Positions 7,479 to 15,876 of a stretch of DNA of 34,449 bases are shown piece after piece; position 1 is the first letter of the stretch, and the number at the start of each line of letters is the position of its first letter. A model generated the notes under the pieces. It was not told the DNA's origin and searched no databases. It saw only the letters and a program-made list of their open reading frames with translations. Location of the stretch: NCBI GenBank assembly GCA_017938625.1, contig JAGBBD010000058.1, forward strand, positions 1 to 34,449, read 5' to 3'. Position numbers and translations under genes: made by a program. This DNA is from Oscillospiraceae bacterium. Its GTDB lineage: Bacteria; Bacillota; Clostridia; Oscillospirales; Oscillospiraceae.

Positions 7479-8054
7479 ATGAATAAACAGGATATCATTG
7501 ATTTTTTTGACAGCAGAGCCTCCGGGTGGGACGCTGACACGGTGAAAAACGAACAGATCATCGAAACCATTCTGGACAATGCCGGCGTTGGGCAGGGAAG
7601 CGCTGTGCTGGATGTTGCCTGCGGTACGGGTGTGCTGTTTGCCGACTATCTGAGCCGCGGCGCTAAGGTCACAGCGGTGGATATCTCTTCTGAGATGGTG
7701 AAGCTGGCGAAGGCGAAGTTCCCGCAGGTGGAGGTCTTGTGCGGCGATGTGGAAGATCTGCAGCTCGATCGGCAGTTTGACTGTATCATGGTCTATAATG
7801 CTTTTCCGCATTTCCCTGAGCCGGAGAAGCTCCTGCGTGTTCTTTCTGCCATGCTTTGTCCCGGCGGCACGCTGACGGTCGCCCACGGTGCCAGCCGCGC
7901 CGTCATCGACCATCATCACGAGGGACATGCCAGCAAGGTGTCCGTAGGACTGATGCACGAAGACGATCTGGAAAAGCTCTTTGAAAAATACCTTACCGTC
8001 ACCGTCAAGCTCTCCAACGACCATATGTATCAGGTGACAGGAAGAAAAGCTTGA
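7479..8054 (+). CDS. Class I SAM-dependent methyltransferase
   Basis: 191-residue cytosolic enzyme with a seven-strand methyltransferase fold. SAM motif I is VLDVACGTG (43-51); the acidic residue after strand 2 is in TAVDIS; motif III is the CPGGTL segment. No specific subfamily markers are visible, so the substrate is unknown. It starts 14 bases after ecfT with GGGAGAAACCT upstream and is probably the last gene of the ecf operon. A strong hairpin terminator follows. Its link to the transported nutrient is only suggested by position. Confidence 0.85.
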   Translation: MNKQDIIDFFDSRASGWDADTVKNEQIIETILDNAGVGQGSAVLDVACGTGVLFADYLSRGAKVTAVDISSEMVKLAKAKFPQVEVLCGDVEDLQLDRQFDCIMVYNAFPHFPEPEKLLRVLSAMLCPGGTLTVAHGASRAVIDHHHEGHASKVSVGLMHEDDLEKLFEKYLTVTVKLSNDHMYQVTGRKA

Positions 8055-8065
8055 TCATTTACACA

Positions 8066-8092
8066 GAAAAGCAGGGCAGTGCCCTGCTTTTC
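8066..8092 (+). terminator. Rho-independent terminator after the ecf-methyltransferase operon
   Basis: Perfect stem GAAAAGCAGGGC / GCCCTGCTTTTC with a three-base loop, twelve bases after the methyltransferase stop. The T-run is formed by the stem end (TTTTCGTT). Confidence 0.85.
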
Positions 8093-8093
8093 G

Positions 8094-8122
8094 TTGCATT
8101 TTACCAAAAACTGTTTTATAAT
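8094..8122 (+). promoter_or_regulatory. Promoter of the zinc-type transporter operon
   Basis: TTGCAT (8094-8099), 17 bases, TATAAT (8117-8122), with the -10 perfect. I see no clear Zur-type palindrome around it. Confidence 0.55.
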
Positions 8123-8155
8123 AACATAGATTTGCTTGACCAAGGAGAGAGCTTT

Positions 8156-9004
8156 TTGAAAAAGTATATTGCTATTTTATGCCTTCTGCTCATGCTGACA
8201 GCTTGTGCTGCACCCATGGAGACTGCCGATGTGGCGGCGACCACAGGCCCTGTAGCGCAGTTTGCTTCTGCCATTGCAGAGGGGACAGATATTGCCATCA
8301 CTCAGATCATTTCCGATTCCGTATCGTGCCTGCATGATTATTCTTTGTCTGTGCGGCAGATGCAGTCGCTGGAGAGCAGCGACCTTGTGCTCTTATCCGG
8401 AGCGGGTCTGGAAGACTTTATGGAAGATGCCCTTCGGGAAAGAACCACAGCAGATTGCTCCGAAGGCATTGCGCTGCGCGAACTGACCCACGGCGACCAC
8501 AGCCATGGGTATGATCCTCATATCTGGCTGAATCCCGACAATGCTGCCATCATGGCAGAAAATATCTGCAGAGCGCTTTCTGTGCAGTATCCGGAACATC
8601 AGGATATTCTTATGACCAATGCGCAGGAACTTGTACAAAAGCTGAAGGAACTGAAATCATGGGGGCAGCAGGAGCTGTCCGGGCTTTCCGGCCGCGAGAT
8701 CATCACCTTCCATGACGGCTTTTCCTATCTGGCGGCTGCTTTTGATCTGACGATCCTTGCTTCTGTGGAGGAAGAGAGCGGCAGCGAAGCTTCTGCCGCA
8801 GATCTGACGGAGATCATCTCCTTGGTGCGAGAGCATGACTTGCACTGCGTTTTCACCGAAGCCAACGGCTCTGATGCGGCTGCGACGGTCATCTGTGCCG
8901 AAACAGGTGCAAAGTCCTATGTGCTGGATACTGCCATGGGCGGCAGTGATTATTTTGAAGCCATGCAAGCCAATATCCAAACTCTGAAAGAGGCGCTGCA
9001 ATGA
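8156..9004 (+). CDS. znuA: Zinc/manganese-type ABC transporter substrate-binding lipoprotein (ZnuA family)
   Basis: 282-residue cluster A-I metal-binding protein. The signal peptide KKYIAILCLLLMLTAC ends in a lipobox with Cys17, so it is membrane-anchored outside the cell. Likely metal ligands: His in HDYS, a short His-rich stretch HGDHSHG, His in DPHIW, His in TFHDGF, and the acidic FTEANGS region. The start is TTG at 8156: AAGGAGA lies seven bases upstream, and the next codons begin the signal peptide. The family covers Zn and Mn proteins; the His-rich loop favours zinc. First gene of a three-gene operon and overlaps the next by four bases. Confidence 0.88.
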   Translation: MKKYIAILCLLLMLTACAAPMETADVAATTGPVAQFASAIAEGTDIAITQIISDSVSCLHDYSLSVRQMQSLESSDLVLLSGAGLEDFMEDALRERTTADCSEGIALRELTHGDHSHGYDPHIWLNPDNAAIMAENICRALSVQYPEHQDILMTNAQELVQKLKELKSWGQQELSGLSGREIITFHDGFSYLAAAFDLTILASVEEESGSEASAADLTEIISLVREHDLHCVFTEANGSDAAATVICAETGAKSYVLDTAMGGSDYFEAMQANIQTLKEALQ

Positions 9005-9756
9005 AACATACCCATTGTAACTGCGGCGGCTGCCACGACAGCTGCTGTTTGAAAATCGAAGACCTCAGTGTCCGCTTTGGCACAGAGCCTGTGCTGGAGC
9101 ATATCGACCTGCATATGCACTGTGGGCAGATCGTGGCGTTGATCGGTCCCAACGGTGCCGGCAAGTCCACGCTGATCAAGGCGATCCTCGGTCAAAGAGA
9201 ATATGAGGGCAAGATTGTTTTCACCCCTGCAGGTGGTACGGCGCAGACCCTGCGCATCGGTTATGTGCCCCAAAGCCCTGCCTTTGACCGCGGCGATCCC
9301 ATCAGCGTGCAGGATCTGTTTGCCTGCTGCTTAACAAGAAGACCTGCGTTTTTGCCTTTGGGAAAGAGCTTCCGCAAAAAAGTGCTGGAAAGCCTTGCCC
9401 GTGTCCATGGAGAAAATCTCATCGATAAGCGAATCGGAGATCTGTCCGGCGGCGAATTGCAGAGAGTCCTTCTGGCTCTGGCTCTGGAGCCCATGCCTCA
9501 GCTGCTGATCTTGGATGAGCCTTTGTCCGGTGTGGATGTAGAGGGTATGGAGACGCTTATGCAGATGCTCGATGAGATCCGCAAGACCTGCGATCTGTCC
9601 ATTCTTATGACCACCCATGATTTCTCTATGCTGGAGCGCTACTGTGACCGGGTGGTGCTGCTGTCTCACAAGATACTCAAAAAGGGAACTCCGTTGGAGG
9701 TATTGGACTCGGAGGAGTTTGCCGAGGCGTTCCATATGGGAGGTGGCGGCAGATGA
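9001..9756 (+). CDS. znuC: Metal ABC transporter ATPase with Cys/His-rich N-terminal extension (ZnuC-like)
   Basis: 251-residue ATPase. Walker A GPNGAGKST at 49-57, signature LSGGE at 148-152, Walker B LLILDE at 168-173, His switch in TTHDF. The unusual part is residues 1-16, which precede the ABC domain and hold three His and five Cys (HTHCNCGGCHDSCC), eight possible metal ligands in sixteen residues. This could bind or sense zinc next to the ATPase. It overlaps znuA and znuB by four bases each (ATGA), so the subunits are coupled. Transporter role is confident; metal choice is inferred from ZnuA. Confidence 0.9.
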   Translation: MKHTHCNCGGCHDSCCLKIEDLSVRFGTEPVLEHIDLHMHCGQIVALIGPNGAGKSTLIKAILGQREYEGKIVFTPAGGTAQTLRIGYVPQSPAFDRGDPISVQDLFACCLTRRPAFLPLGKSFRKKVLESLARVHGENLIDKRIGDLSGGELQRVLLALALEPMPQLLILDEPLSGVDVEGMETLMQMLDEIRKTCDLSILMTTHDFSMLERYCDRVVLLSHKILKKGTPLEVLDSEEFAEAFHMGGGGR

Positions 9757-10592
9757 GTGTGTGGTATGCGTTTTTGGATCTGTTTTCCATGCCTTGGCTT
9801 TCCATGGATTTTATGAAAAATGCCTTTTTGGCAGTGCTGCTTATGGCGCCGCTTTTTGGTATTTTGTCCACCATGGTGGTCACGGGAAAAATGAGCTTTT
9901 TCTCTGATGCTCTCGGTCACTCCGGCTTTACGGGCATTGCCATCGGTGTTTTGTGCGGCTCAGCATTTCCCATTTGCTGGGCGGTGCTTCTGGCTGTGGC
10001 ATTTGCCCTGCTGTTCTCCTTTGTGCGCCGGCGTACCAGTCACGCCTCCGAGACCATCATCAGCGTGTTTTCTTCCACGGCTGTGGCGCTTGGTATTTTC
10101 ATCGCCACCATGAACGGCAGCAGCTTTACCAAGTTTAACCGCTATCTCATTGGCGATATCCTGTCCGTAAGTTCCGGTGAGATCGGGCTTCTGGCGATCG
10201 TTCTGGTGCTGGTTCTGGTGCTGTGGGTGTTTGCTTCCAACCGTCTGGTGCTGACAGCCGTGCATCCGCAACTGGCATCCTCCCGTGGGATCCCCGTGGG
10301 CGGCTATGAGACCCTGTTTACCGTGTCCATTGCAGTTGTGGTGACACTTGCCATGAATTGGGTGGGACTGATGGTCATCAACTCCCTTCTGGTGCTGCCT
10401 GCCGCATCGGCAAGAAACGTGGCGAGAAATTTGCGGCAGTACCATCTGTTTTCCTTCCTGTTTGCCTTGTTTGCAGGCGTGGCGGGTCTGGTCACCAGCT
10501 ACTATCTTGGCTCTTCCACAGGTGCGGTGATCAGCCTGTATTTGGCGCTCTGCTTCGCTGTGACTTTCTGCCTGCGCAAGTGCAGAGGATGA
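9753..10592 (+). CDS. znuB: Zinc-type ABC transporter permease (ZnuB family)
   Basis: 279-residue permease of the ABC-3 family, with about eight hydrophobic spans. Typical stretches are GKMSFFSDALGHSGFTGIAIG near the N-terminus and GLMVINSLLVLPAASARNVARN, the conserved segment that contacts the ATPase, followed by two final helices. It forms the membrane channel for the ZnuA-delivered ion. Third gene of the operon; a strong terminator follows 13 bases after the stop. Confidence 0.92.
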   Translation: MSVWYAFLDLFSMPWLSMDFMKNAFLAVLLMAPLFGILSTMVVTGKMSFFSDALGHSGFTGIAIGVLCGSAFPICWAVLLAVAFALLFSFVRRRTSHASETIISVFSSTAVALGIFIATMNGSSFTKFNRYLIGDILSVSSGEIGLLAIVLVLVLVLWVFASNRLVLTAVHPQLASSRGIPVGGYETLFTVSIAVVVTLAMNWVGLMVINSLLVLPAASARNVARNLRQYHLFSFLFALFAGVAGLVTSYYLGSSTGAVISLYLALCFAVTFCLRKCRG

Positions 10593-10605
10593 GTACTATC
10601 ATATT

Positions 10606-10644
10606 TTTGACCTCTGGGGAAGCCTCCCCAGGGGTCAAATTTTT
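10606..10644 (+). terminator. Rho-independent terminator of the znu operon
   Basis: Stem TTTGACC-T-CTGGGGA / TCCCCAG-G-GGTCAAA (15 pairs, one G-T) with loop AGCC and a following T-run (ATTTTTAT). Its 3' arm is also the left end of inverted-repeat element copy 2, so the two structures are mutually exclusive. Confidence 0.88.
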
Positions 10645-10723
10645 ATATAAATTTATGACAGGACGCTTGTGCAGCTTTTACGATTTTCCTTCTTTGATGC
10701 CGTTAAAACCCCCGGGGAGGCTT
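10620..10723. repeat. GC-rich inverted-repeat element, copy 2
   Basis: A 104-base segment bounded by AAGCCTCCCCAGGGG and CCCCCGGGGAGGCTT, the same 15-base arms as the element at 4900-4958 (one mismatch within this copy). The interior is AT-rich and differs in length between copies. The right end overlaps the predicted -35 of the next ABC operon. Confidence 0.7.
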
Positions 10724-10750
10724 GCGGCTGAGCGGCGCAGTTTCTACAAT
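10722..10750 (+). promoter_or_regulatory. Promoter of the FecCD-type ABC operon
   Basis: TTGCGG (10722-10727), 17 bases, TACAAT (10745-10750). The first two T residues of the -35 are the last bases of inverted-repeat element copy 2, the same arrangement as upstream of ecfA1. Confidence 0.5.
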
Positions 10751-10775
10751 GTGAAAAAACGTGCAGGAGCTGTGT

Positions 10776-11828
10776 ATGAAAGAGAAAAAACAATTTGGTA
10801 TGCGGCCTGTTATGCTGCTGTTGCTTGCTGCGGCACTTGTATCGGTGCTGCTTGCCGTGGGACTTGGGCCTGTATCCGTTTCGCCTGTTACAACTGCAAA
10901 GATTTTGCTCAGCCGCATTCCGGGTTTTGGGAATTTGATCCGGCCTGTATGGCAGCCTATGGAAGAAAACATAGTGATATTGCTTCGTCTGCCCAGAGTG
11001 TGCCTTGGTCTTGTGGTAGGTGCATCCTTGGCTGTTTGCGGTGTGACCATGCAGGCGTTGGTGCGCAACACTCTGGCCGATCCTTTTATCCTTGGGGTGT
11101 CCTCCGGGGCGACGGCCTTTGCCACCTTGGGCATGCTGTTTGGTGCCTTTTCCTTTTTGGGTATTTACAGCCTTTCCATCAGCGCCTTCCTCGGTGCGGC
11201 GGTGACGATTGTCTTTGTCTATCTGATCAGCCGTGTTGGTGGGCGAATCCATATGGCAAGGCTGCTGCTGTCCGGTGTCGCTGTGTCTATGATCATGGAC
11301 GGAATCACCGGTATTATCAAGCTCAGCGCGCCCAATGCCTTAGGGCTGCACAACGCGGAGTTCTGGATGTCCGGCTCTCTGGCAGGCGCCAAGTGGGCCT
11401 ATCTGGGGCTTCCTGCCTTGGTTCTTGCGGTCTGCATGGCGTTTTTGATGCTCCATCACCGTGGACTCAATCTGCTTTTGTTGGGAGAAGAGAGTGCCGG
11501 TGCGCTGGGCGTCAATGTCCGCAGATTGCAGAAATGGCTGATCCTGACCACATCGGTCATGGCAGGTGCTACCATAGCCGTCAGCGGCAGTATTGGCTTT
11601 GTGGGCTTAATGGTGCCCCATTTCACAAGACTGCTGGTAGGCGGTGACCATAAAAAGGTGCTGCCGGTCAGCGCTCTGCTTGGTGGCATTCTGGTCGTTT
11701 GGGTGGACGTGGCGGCCCGCACGGTCATTGCGCCGGAGGAACTGCCTGTGGGGATTCTGACTGCAGTCATCGGAGGGCCTTTCTTTATTGCCATGCTGAT
11801 AAAAAACACAAGGGAGAAACGATCATGA
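10776..11828 (+). CDS. FecCD/BtuC-type ABC transporter permease
   Basis: 350-residue permease of the iron-siderophore/haem/cobalamin family, with about ten transmembrane spans. Diagnostic segments are RLPRVCLGLVVGASLAVCG, the MQALVRNTLADPFILGVSSG loop and GFVGLMVPHFTRLLVGGDH, the last containing the ATPase-coupling region. Length is standard for a single-domain homodimerising permease. Start ATG at 10776 has GCAGGAG with six-base spacing; a GTG five codons earlier lies on that site itself. It overlaps the ATPase gene by four bases. Ligand unknown: siderophore, haem or corrinoid are all possible. Confidence 0.92.
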   Translation: MKEKKQFGMRPVMLLLLAAALVSVLLAVGLGPVSVSPVTTAKILLSRIPGFGNLIRPVWQPMEENIVILLRLPRVCLGLVVGASLAVCGVTMQALVRNTLADPFILGVSSGATAFATLGMLFGAFSFLGIYSLSISAFLGAAVTIVFVYLISRVGGRIHMARLLLSGVAVSMIMDGITGIIKLSAPNALGLHNAEFWMSGSLAGAKWAYLGLPALVLAVCMAFLMLHHRGLNLLLLGEESAGALGVNVRRLQKWLILTTSVMAGATIAVSGSIGFVGLMVPHFTRLLVGGDHKKVLPVSALLGGILVVWVDVAARTVIAPEELPVGILTAVIGGPFFIAMLIKNTREKRS

Positions 11829-12589
11829 AGCTGCAGATAGAGGCGTTGTCTTACGCCTATGGGGGAAAAAACGCAGTGGAAAATGTGAACCTCCATGTGG
11901 AGCAGGGAGAATTTGTGGGAGTAATCGGGCCAAACGGCAGCGGGAAATCCACAATTTTAAAGAATGTCTACCGGGCGCTGACACCGAAGCAGGGAAAGGT
12001 TCTCTTGGAGGCTCAGCCGATCAGTACCATGTCTCACCGGGAAACGGCGCTGAAAATGGCCGTGGTGGGGCAGGAAAATGATGTACCTTTTGACTTTACG
12101 GTGGAAGAGATCGTTGCTATGGGCAGAAGTCCCCATAAGAGGCTGTTTGATCCTGACACCGATCATGACAGGCAGATCGTCCGACATGCGCTGGAGCACA
12201 TGGGCATGGAGACCATGGCAAAGCGCAACTACCGCCACCTGTCCGGCGGTGAGCGTCAGAGGGTACTGATCGCCAGAGCCATCGCGCAGGAGAGCGACCT
12301 GTTGATCCTTGATGAGCCGACCAACCATCTGGATGTAGGCTGTCAGATGCAGATCTTTGATTTTATCAAGCGGCTCAAGGTTACGGTGCTCTCTGCCATT
12401 CATGATCTGAATATGGCGGCGCTGTACTGCGACAGGCTGTATGTGATGAAGCAGGGACAGATCTGTATGTCCGGCACGCCGGAGGAGGTCTTGACTGCGT
12501 CCAATATTTTTGATGTCTATGGTGTGCGTTGTACGGCGGAGAAACATCCCCAAACCGGGAAGATCCATATTACATATCTTCCGGCCTGA
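11825..12589 (+). CDS. FecE/BtuD-type ABC transporter ATPase
   Basis: 254-residue ATPase. Walker A GPNGSGKST at 35-43, Q-loop VVGQEND, signature HLSGGERQR at 138-146, Walker B LLILDE at 159-164, PTNHLD D-loop and His switch in AIHDLN. FTVEEIVAMGRSPH is the usual FecE/FhuC signature after the Q-loop. ATGA overlap with the permease and 12 bases before the binding-protein gene, so the three subunits form one operon in the order permease, ATPase, binding protein. Confidence 0.93.
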   Translation: MKLQIEALSYAYGGKNAVENVNLHVEQGEFVGVIGPNGSGKSTILKNVYRALTPKQGKVLLEAQPISTMSHRETALKMAVVGQENDVPFDFTVEEIVAMGRSPHKRLFDPDTDHDRQIVRHALEHMGMETMAKRNYRHLSGGERQRVLIARAIAQESDLLILDEPTNHLDVGCQMQIFDFIKRLKVTVLSAIHDLNMAALYCDRLYVMKQGQICMSGTPEEVLTASNIFDVYGVRCTAEKHPQTGKIHITYLPA

Positions 12590-12601
12590 AAGGAGGATTT
12601 T

Positions 12602-13546
12602 ATGAAAAAATGTATTTGTTTGATGATCATTCTTCTGACCATTCTCACAGGCTGCGGCAGACAGCTGCAAGCACTTCCTGTGCAGGAAAACGGTGATTAT
12701 CCTATGACATTTGATAATTACGGCAGGGAAGTGGTGGTGGCTCAAAAGCCGGAGCGAGTCCTGACGCTTGGCCCTAACTGCACAGAGCTGTTTGCGGCGC
12801 TGGGGCTGGGTGATCTGGTGGTGGGGCGCTCTCTGGTCAACCACAGCCGCGGGCCGCTGTCAGAATATGAGCAGATCGTGGAAGCGATCCCACAGCTGAA
12901 CTACGGCTCTGCCACGCGGGAAGCCATTGTGACCAGCGGAGCGGATTTTATCTACGCGCTGGACTGGGAGATCGGGGATGCCGGCTGCAACATTGAAGAG
13001 GCACAAAGCTGCGGCATGACAGTCTACGTCAACTCCGCTGTGACCATGGAGCAGATCTATGGAGAGGTTCTGGATCTGGGAAAAATATTCGGCATAGAAG
13101 AACAGGCACAGGCCTTTGTCCGGGATCAGAAGACCCGCATTGAAGCCGTGCAGACAAAAGCGGCAGAGCATGAGCCTGTGAATGTGCTGGTCTATGACAG
13201 TGGAAATGACGGCGTGTTCACTTGCTCCGGTTCTAATTTTGAGTCCCTTCTCATTCGCCTTGCCGGAGGCAAAAACATTTTTGACGATCTGCAGGATAAG
13301 CAGTGGGTCACAGTGAGCTATGAAGAGGTTTTGGAACGTCAGCCGGATGTGATCGTCATTCACGACTATGACAGTCCTTCCGTGGAGGAGAAAATTGCCC
13401 AGATCAAGGCGCATCCCATTCTGTCACAGCTGGAGTGCGTGAAGGCTGAACGCTTTGCTGTCATCACGCTGGAGAGTGTTCTGCCGGGCAGCCGTATGGC
13501 ATATGCGGCAGAGCTTCTCCACGAGGCATTCTATCCTGTTTCATAG
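12602..13546 (+). CDS. Iron-ligand/cobalamin-type ABC substrate-binding lipoprotein
   Basis: 314-residue class III binding protein of the FecB/BtuF family. A signal peptide with lipobox ILTGC (Cys18) anchors it outside. The start of the N-lobe is typical: FDNYGREVVVAQKPERVLTL, then NCTELFAALGLGDLVVG, followed by the long backbone helix region and a C-lobe with ERQPDVIVIHDYD. It captures the ligand for the preceding permease/ATPase; the exact ligand is not predictable. Start ATG has AAAGGAGGATTTT upstream. Confidence 0.9.
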   Translation: MKKCICLMIILLTILTGCGRQLQALPVQENGDYPMTFDNYGREVVVAQKPERVLTLGPNCTELFAALGLGDLVVGRSLVNHSRGPLSEYEQIVEAIPQLNYGSATREAIVTSGADFIYALDWEIGDAGCNIEEAQSCGMTVYVNSAVTMEQIYGEVLDLGKIFGIEEQAQAFVRDQKTRIEAVQTKAAEHEPVNVLVYDSGNDGVFTCSGSNFESLLIRLAGGKNIFDDLQDKQWVTVSYEEVLERQPDVIVIHDYDSPSVEEKIAQIKAHPILSQLECVKAERFAVITLESVLPGSRMAYAAELLHEAFYPVS

Positions 13547-13556
13547 AAACAAAGTC

Positions 13557-13585
13557 TTGTCAATCCCGATCAAACCCGCTATAGT
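13557..13585 (+). promoter_or_regulatory. Promoter of the AraC-family regulator gene
   Basis: TTGTCA (13557-13562), 17 bases, TATAGT (13580-13585): both hexamers match five of six. It lies between the binding-protein gene and the regulator, so the regulator can be expressed on its own. Confidence 0.6.
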
Positions 13586-13604
13586 GTATTCGGGAGGTGA
13601 CAAG

Positions 13605-14501
13605 ATGAGCATCTACGAAAACTACAGTCTGACAAGGACCATATCCATCCGCGAGATCGTAACGGCGGATTATTTTACCGGGCCTTTCCCCAGTGATTTC
13701 AGCCATGATCACCCCGATGCATGGGAGCTGTGCTGCTGCCTGCAGGGAGAAATGCAGCTGGTCAAGGATTTCCGAAAGGTGATCTTGGGGCCGGGACAGG
13801 TGGCATTGGTGCAGCCGGGAACGCCTCACGATGTGTGTGTCATGGGAAAGAGGTCTGCCAACTTTGTCATCTCTTTCACCTGCTCCGGCGAACAGCTTCG
13901 CTCTGTGCAGGACAGCGTCATCACCTATACGGATGATCAGCTGGTGCTGTTCCATAAGATCGTGGAGGAACTGAAAAATACCTTCCAGCCCAACGATCTG
14001 CAGCTGCATCTGATCTCCTTCCGTCCTTCGCCGGACAGCCCTTTTGGTGCCGAGCATATGATCTGCAATTATCTGGAGCAGATCCTTATCACGCTGCTGC
14101 GCAACGTGACCATGAAGGATGATGGTACCATCGTCCGTTCCGAGCATTTTAAAGATGCCATGCAAAGCTATCTGGTGGCGCAGGTAGGAAAATATATTCA
14201 GGATAATCTCCATGAAAAGCTGACAGTGGAGGACATTGCCACTCATTTCCACTACAGTCGCGCCCGCCTTTCTGCCATTTTCAAAAGCGTGTCCGAGATG
14301 GGCATCAATGAAGTGGTGACCTTTGAGCGGATGCGGAAAGCAAAGCTTCTTTTGACGGAAGGAAACATGAGCGTCACCCAGATCGCGGCAACTCTTGGCT
14401 ACTGCTCACCGCAGTATTTTTCCACCAAGTTTACAAAAGAGGTGGGATGCCCGCCATCCCAATACGCCCAGCTTGTGAAAGAGGGCAAAATACAAAAATA
14501 A
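13605..14501 (+). CDS. AraC family transcriptional regulator
   Basis: 298-residue regulator. The N-terminal part is a cupin-like sensor (around residues 20-85, with HDHPDAWELCCCLQGEM and PGTPHDV). The C-terminal double helix-turn-helix (around 200-298) shows LTVEDIATHFHYSRARLSAIFK and MSVTQIAATLGYCSPQYFSTKF. Start ATG at 13605 is preceded by GGGAGGTGA. It follows the ABC operon in the same direction, so it may control ligand uptake; AraC regulators next to FecCD systems often sense the ligand, but nothing here proves this. It could also act on the convergent NhaC gene. Confidence 0.88.
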   Translation: MSIYENYSLTRTISIREIVTADYFTGPFPSDFSHDHPDAWELCCCLQGEMQLVKDFRKVILGPGQVALVQPGTPHDVCVMGKRSANFVISFTCSGEQLRSVQDSVITYTDDQLVLFHKIVEELKNTFQPNDLQLHLISFRPSPDSPFGAEHMICNYLEQILITLLRNVTMKDDGTIVRSEHFKDAMQSYLVAQVGKYIQDNLHEKLTVEDIATHFHYSRARLSAIFKSVSEMGINEVVTFERMRKAKLLLTEGNMSVTQIAATLGYCSPQYFSTKFTKEVGCPPSQYAQLVKEGKIQK

Positions 14502-14527
14502 GGAGTGATTTTAAATCACTCCTTATT
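14497..14527. terminator. Bidirectional terminator between the AraC gene and nhaC
   Basis: AATAAGGAGTGATTT, centre T, AAATCACTCCTTATT, flanked by A-run and T-run so it works both ways. It contains the last bases of the AraC stop codon, and the nhaC stop (14516-14518) lies inside its right arm. Confidence 0.88.
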
Positions 14528-15811
14528 TTTTCGGAAACCGATCAGACTGCACACGGGCAGCAGATACAGGAAGAAGGCCAGTGGGAAAGATTGGATGGGC
14601 GCGCCTGCGGATGTCAGACTGACCGAGCAGGCGACCGTCCACGGCAGCAGGGGCACGATCACCACGGCGCTGTTTTCCAGATACAGAGCAAACCGCTCTT
14701 TGTCCTGCTCCAGATGATCACAAAGCTGCTGCGTCAGCATGATGGAAAGTGTCTGATTGCAGGCGACTGCACCGGTCACAAGGCTGACGATCAAGGTTAC
14801 GGCAAAGGCAGAAACGCGTTTTGCCAATACGCCGATGAGTCGGGTGACGGGTGCCAAAAGACCTGTCCGGCTGAAAATGCCGGAATACAGGGAAGAAATA
14901 CAGACGATGGCGGTCACATTCAGCATGGATAAAATGCCGCCGCCAGAGATCATATTGCGCAGCGCCTCTTCCTGCGGTGTGAATCCCAATAGGGCATACC
15001 GCAAAATTTCTGTTACGGATAGCTTCTGATAAAACAGACAAACCAACACAGATGCCGCGATGCTGCACAGCATGGAAAGCTTCACATTGGCTTTCACCAA
15101 TGCCAATAAGACGATCACAAGAGCTGGAATCACAGCTATGAATCCCATTCTGAATTCCATGGAGAACACGGCGCGGATATCGGGTAGTGTACCGCCGCCG
15201 CCGGCTGAGAACAAACCGCACAGCCCGTAGAGCAGACAGGAGAGCACAAAGGGCACAACGGAGGATCTGATCATGTTTTTGATGTTTTTATACAGATCGG
15301 TCTTTGTGACTGTAGCTGTCAGCAAGGCGCTGGTGGAAACAGGGGAGCAGCGGTCACCGAAGTAAGCTCCTGCCAGAACCGCACCGCCGATCATCACGGG
15401 GCTGAGTCCCATGGCATGGGCGATGGTCACGCAGATGGCACCCATGGTGGCAGAGGTGCCGAATGCTGTGCCGGTCAGTACCGACACAAGGCAGCAGAGC
15501 AAAAAGGTAAGCAGCACAAAGATGGCAGGATGGATGAGTCCTGCACAGCTGCACACAATGGTGGCAATGGTACCGCCGGCGCGCCACAGGGCCGTCAGGA
15601 TGCCAATGAGCATAAAGGTAAATAAAATGGTACTGACGGTTTTCAGTCCCTGCCATGACATGGAAAGCAGTGCTTTCAGGGAAAAACCTTTGATCAGGGT
15701 GTAGGCGGCAAACAGCACATACCCTGCTGCCAGCGCGTAGATGATGGAAATGTCACAGATGACGCAGCCCAGCAGGATGGCTACAAACAGAACAAGAGTC
15801 AGAATGTCCAT
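14516..15811 (-). CDS. Na+/H+ antiporter, NhaC family
   Basis: 431-residue polytopic membrane protein of the NhaC superfamily. The diagnostic loop GAYFGDRCSPVSTSALLTA is present near residue 150, with TGTAFGTSATMGAI before it and a long run of helices after. Family members exchange Na+ for H+, or carry organic anions such as malate/lactate or amino acids, so the substrate is open. Start ATG has GGAGGAAG immediately upstream; a small perfect hairpin (GACGGC-ACA-GCCGTC, 15821-15835) sits just before that site. It is a single-gene unit after the terminator of the NagB-like operon on the same strand. Confidence 0.88.
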   Translation of the reverse strand: MDILTLVLFVAILLGCVICDISIIYALAAGYVLFAAYTLIKGFSLKALLSMSWQGLKTVSTILFTFMLIGILTALWRAGGTIATIVCSCAGLIHPAIFVLLTFLLCCLVSVLTGTAFGTSATMGAICVTIAHAMGLSPVMIGGAVLAGAYFGDRCSPVSTSALLTATVTKTDLYKNIKNMIRSSVVPFVLSCLLYGLCGLFSAGGGGTLPDIRAVFSMEFRMGFIAVIPALVIVLLALVKANVKLSMLCSIAASVLVCLFYQKLSVTEILRYALLGFTPQEEALRNMISGGGILSMLNVTAIVCISSLYSGIFSRTGLLAPVTRLIGVLAKRVSAFAVTLIVSLVTGAVACNQTLSIMLTQQLCDHLEQDKERFALYLENSAVVIVPLLPWTVACSVSLTSAGAPIQSFPLAFFLYLLPVCSLIGFRKNKE

Positions 15812-15876
15812 ACTTCCTCCGACGGCACAGCCGTCATAAAATCTTTCTACATCATATCAAAAAACGCGCATAAATC

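Noticed and set aside
10593-10775. Riboswitch upstream of the FecCD operon
   Set aside because: The region folds strongly, but I find no cobalamin, TPP or other known aptamer core sequence; the structure is explained by the znu terminator and the inverted-repeat element.
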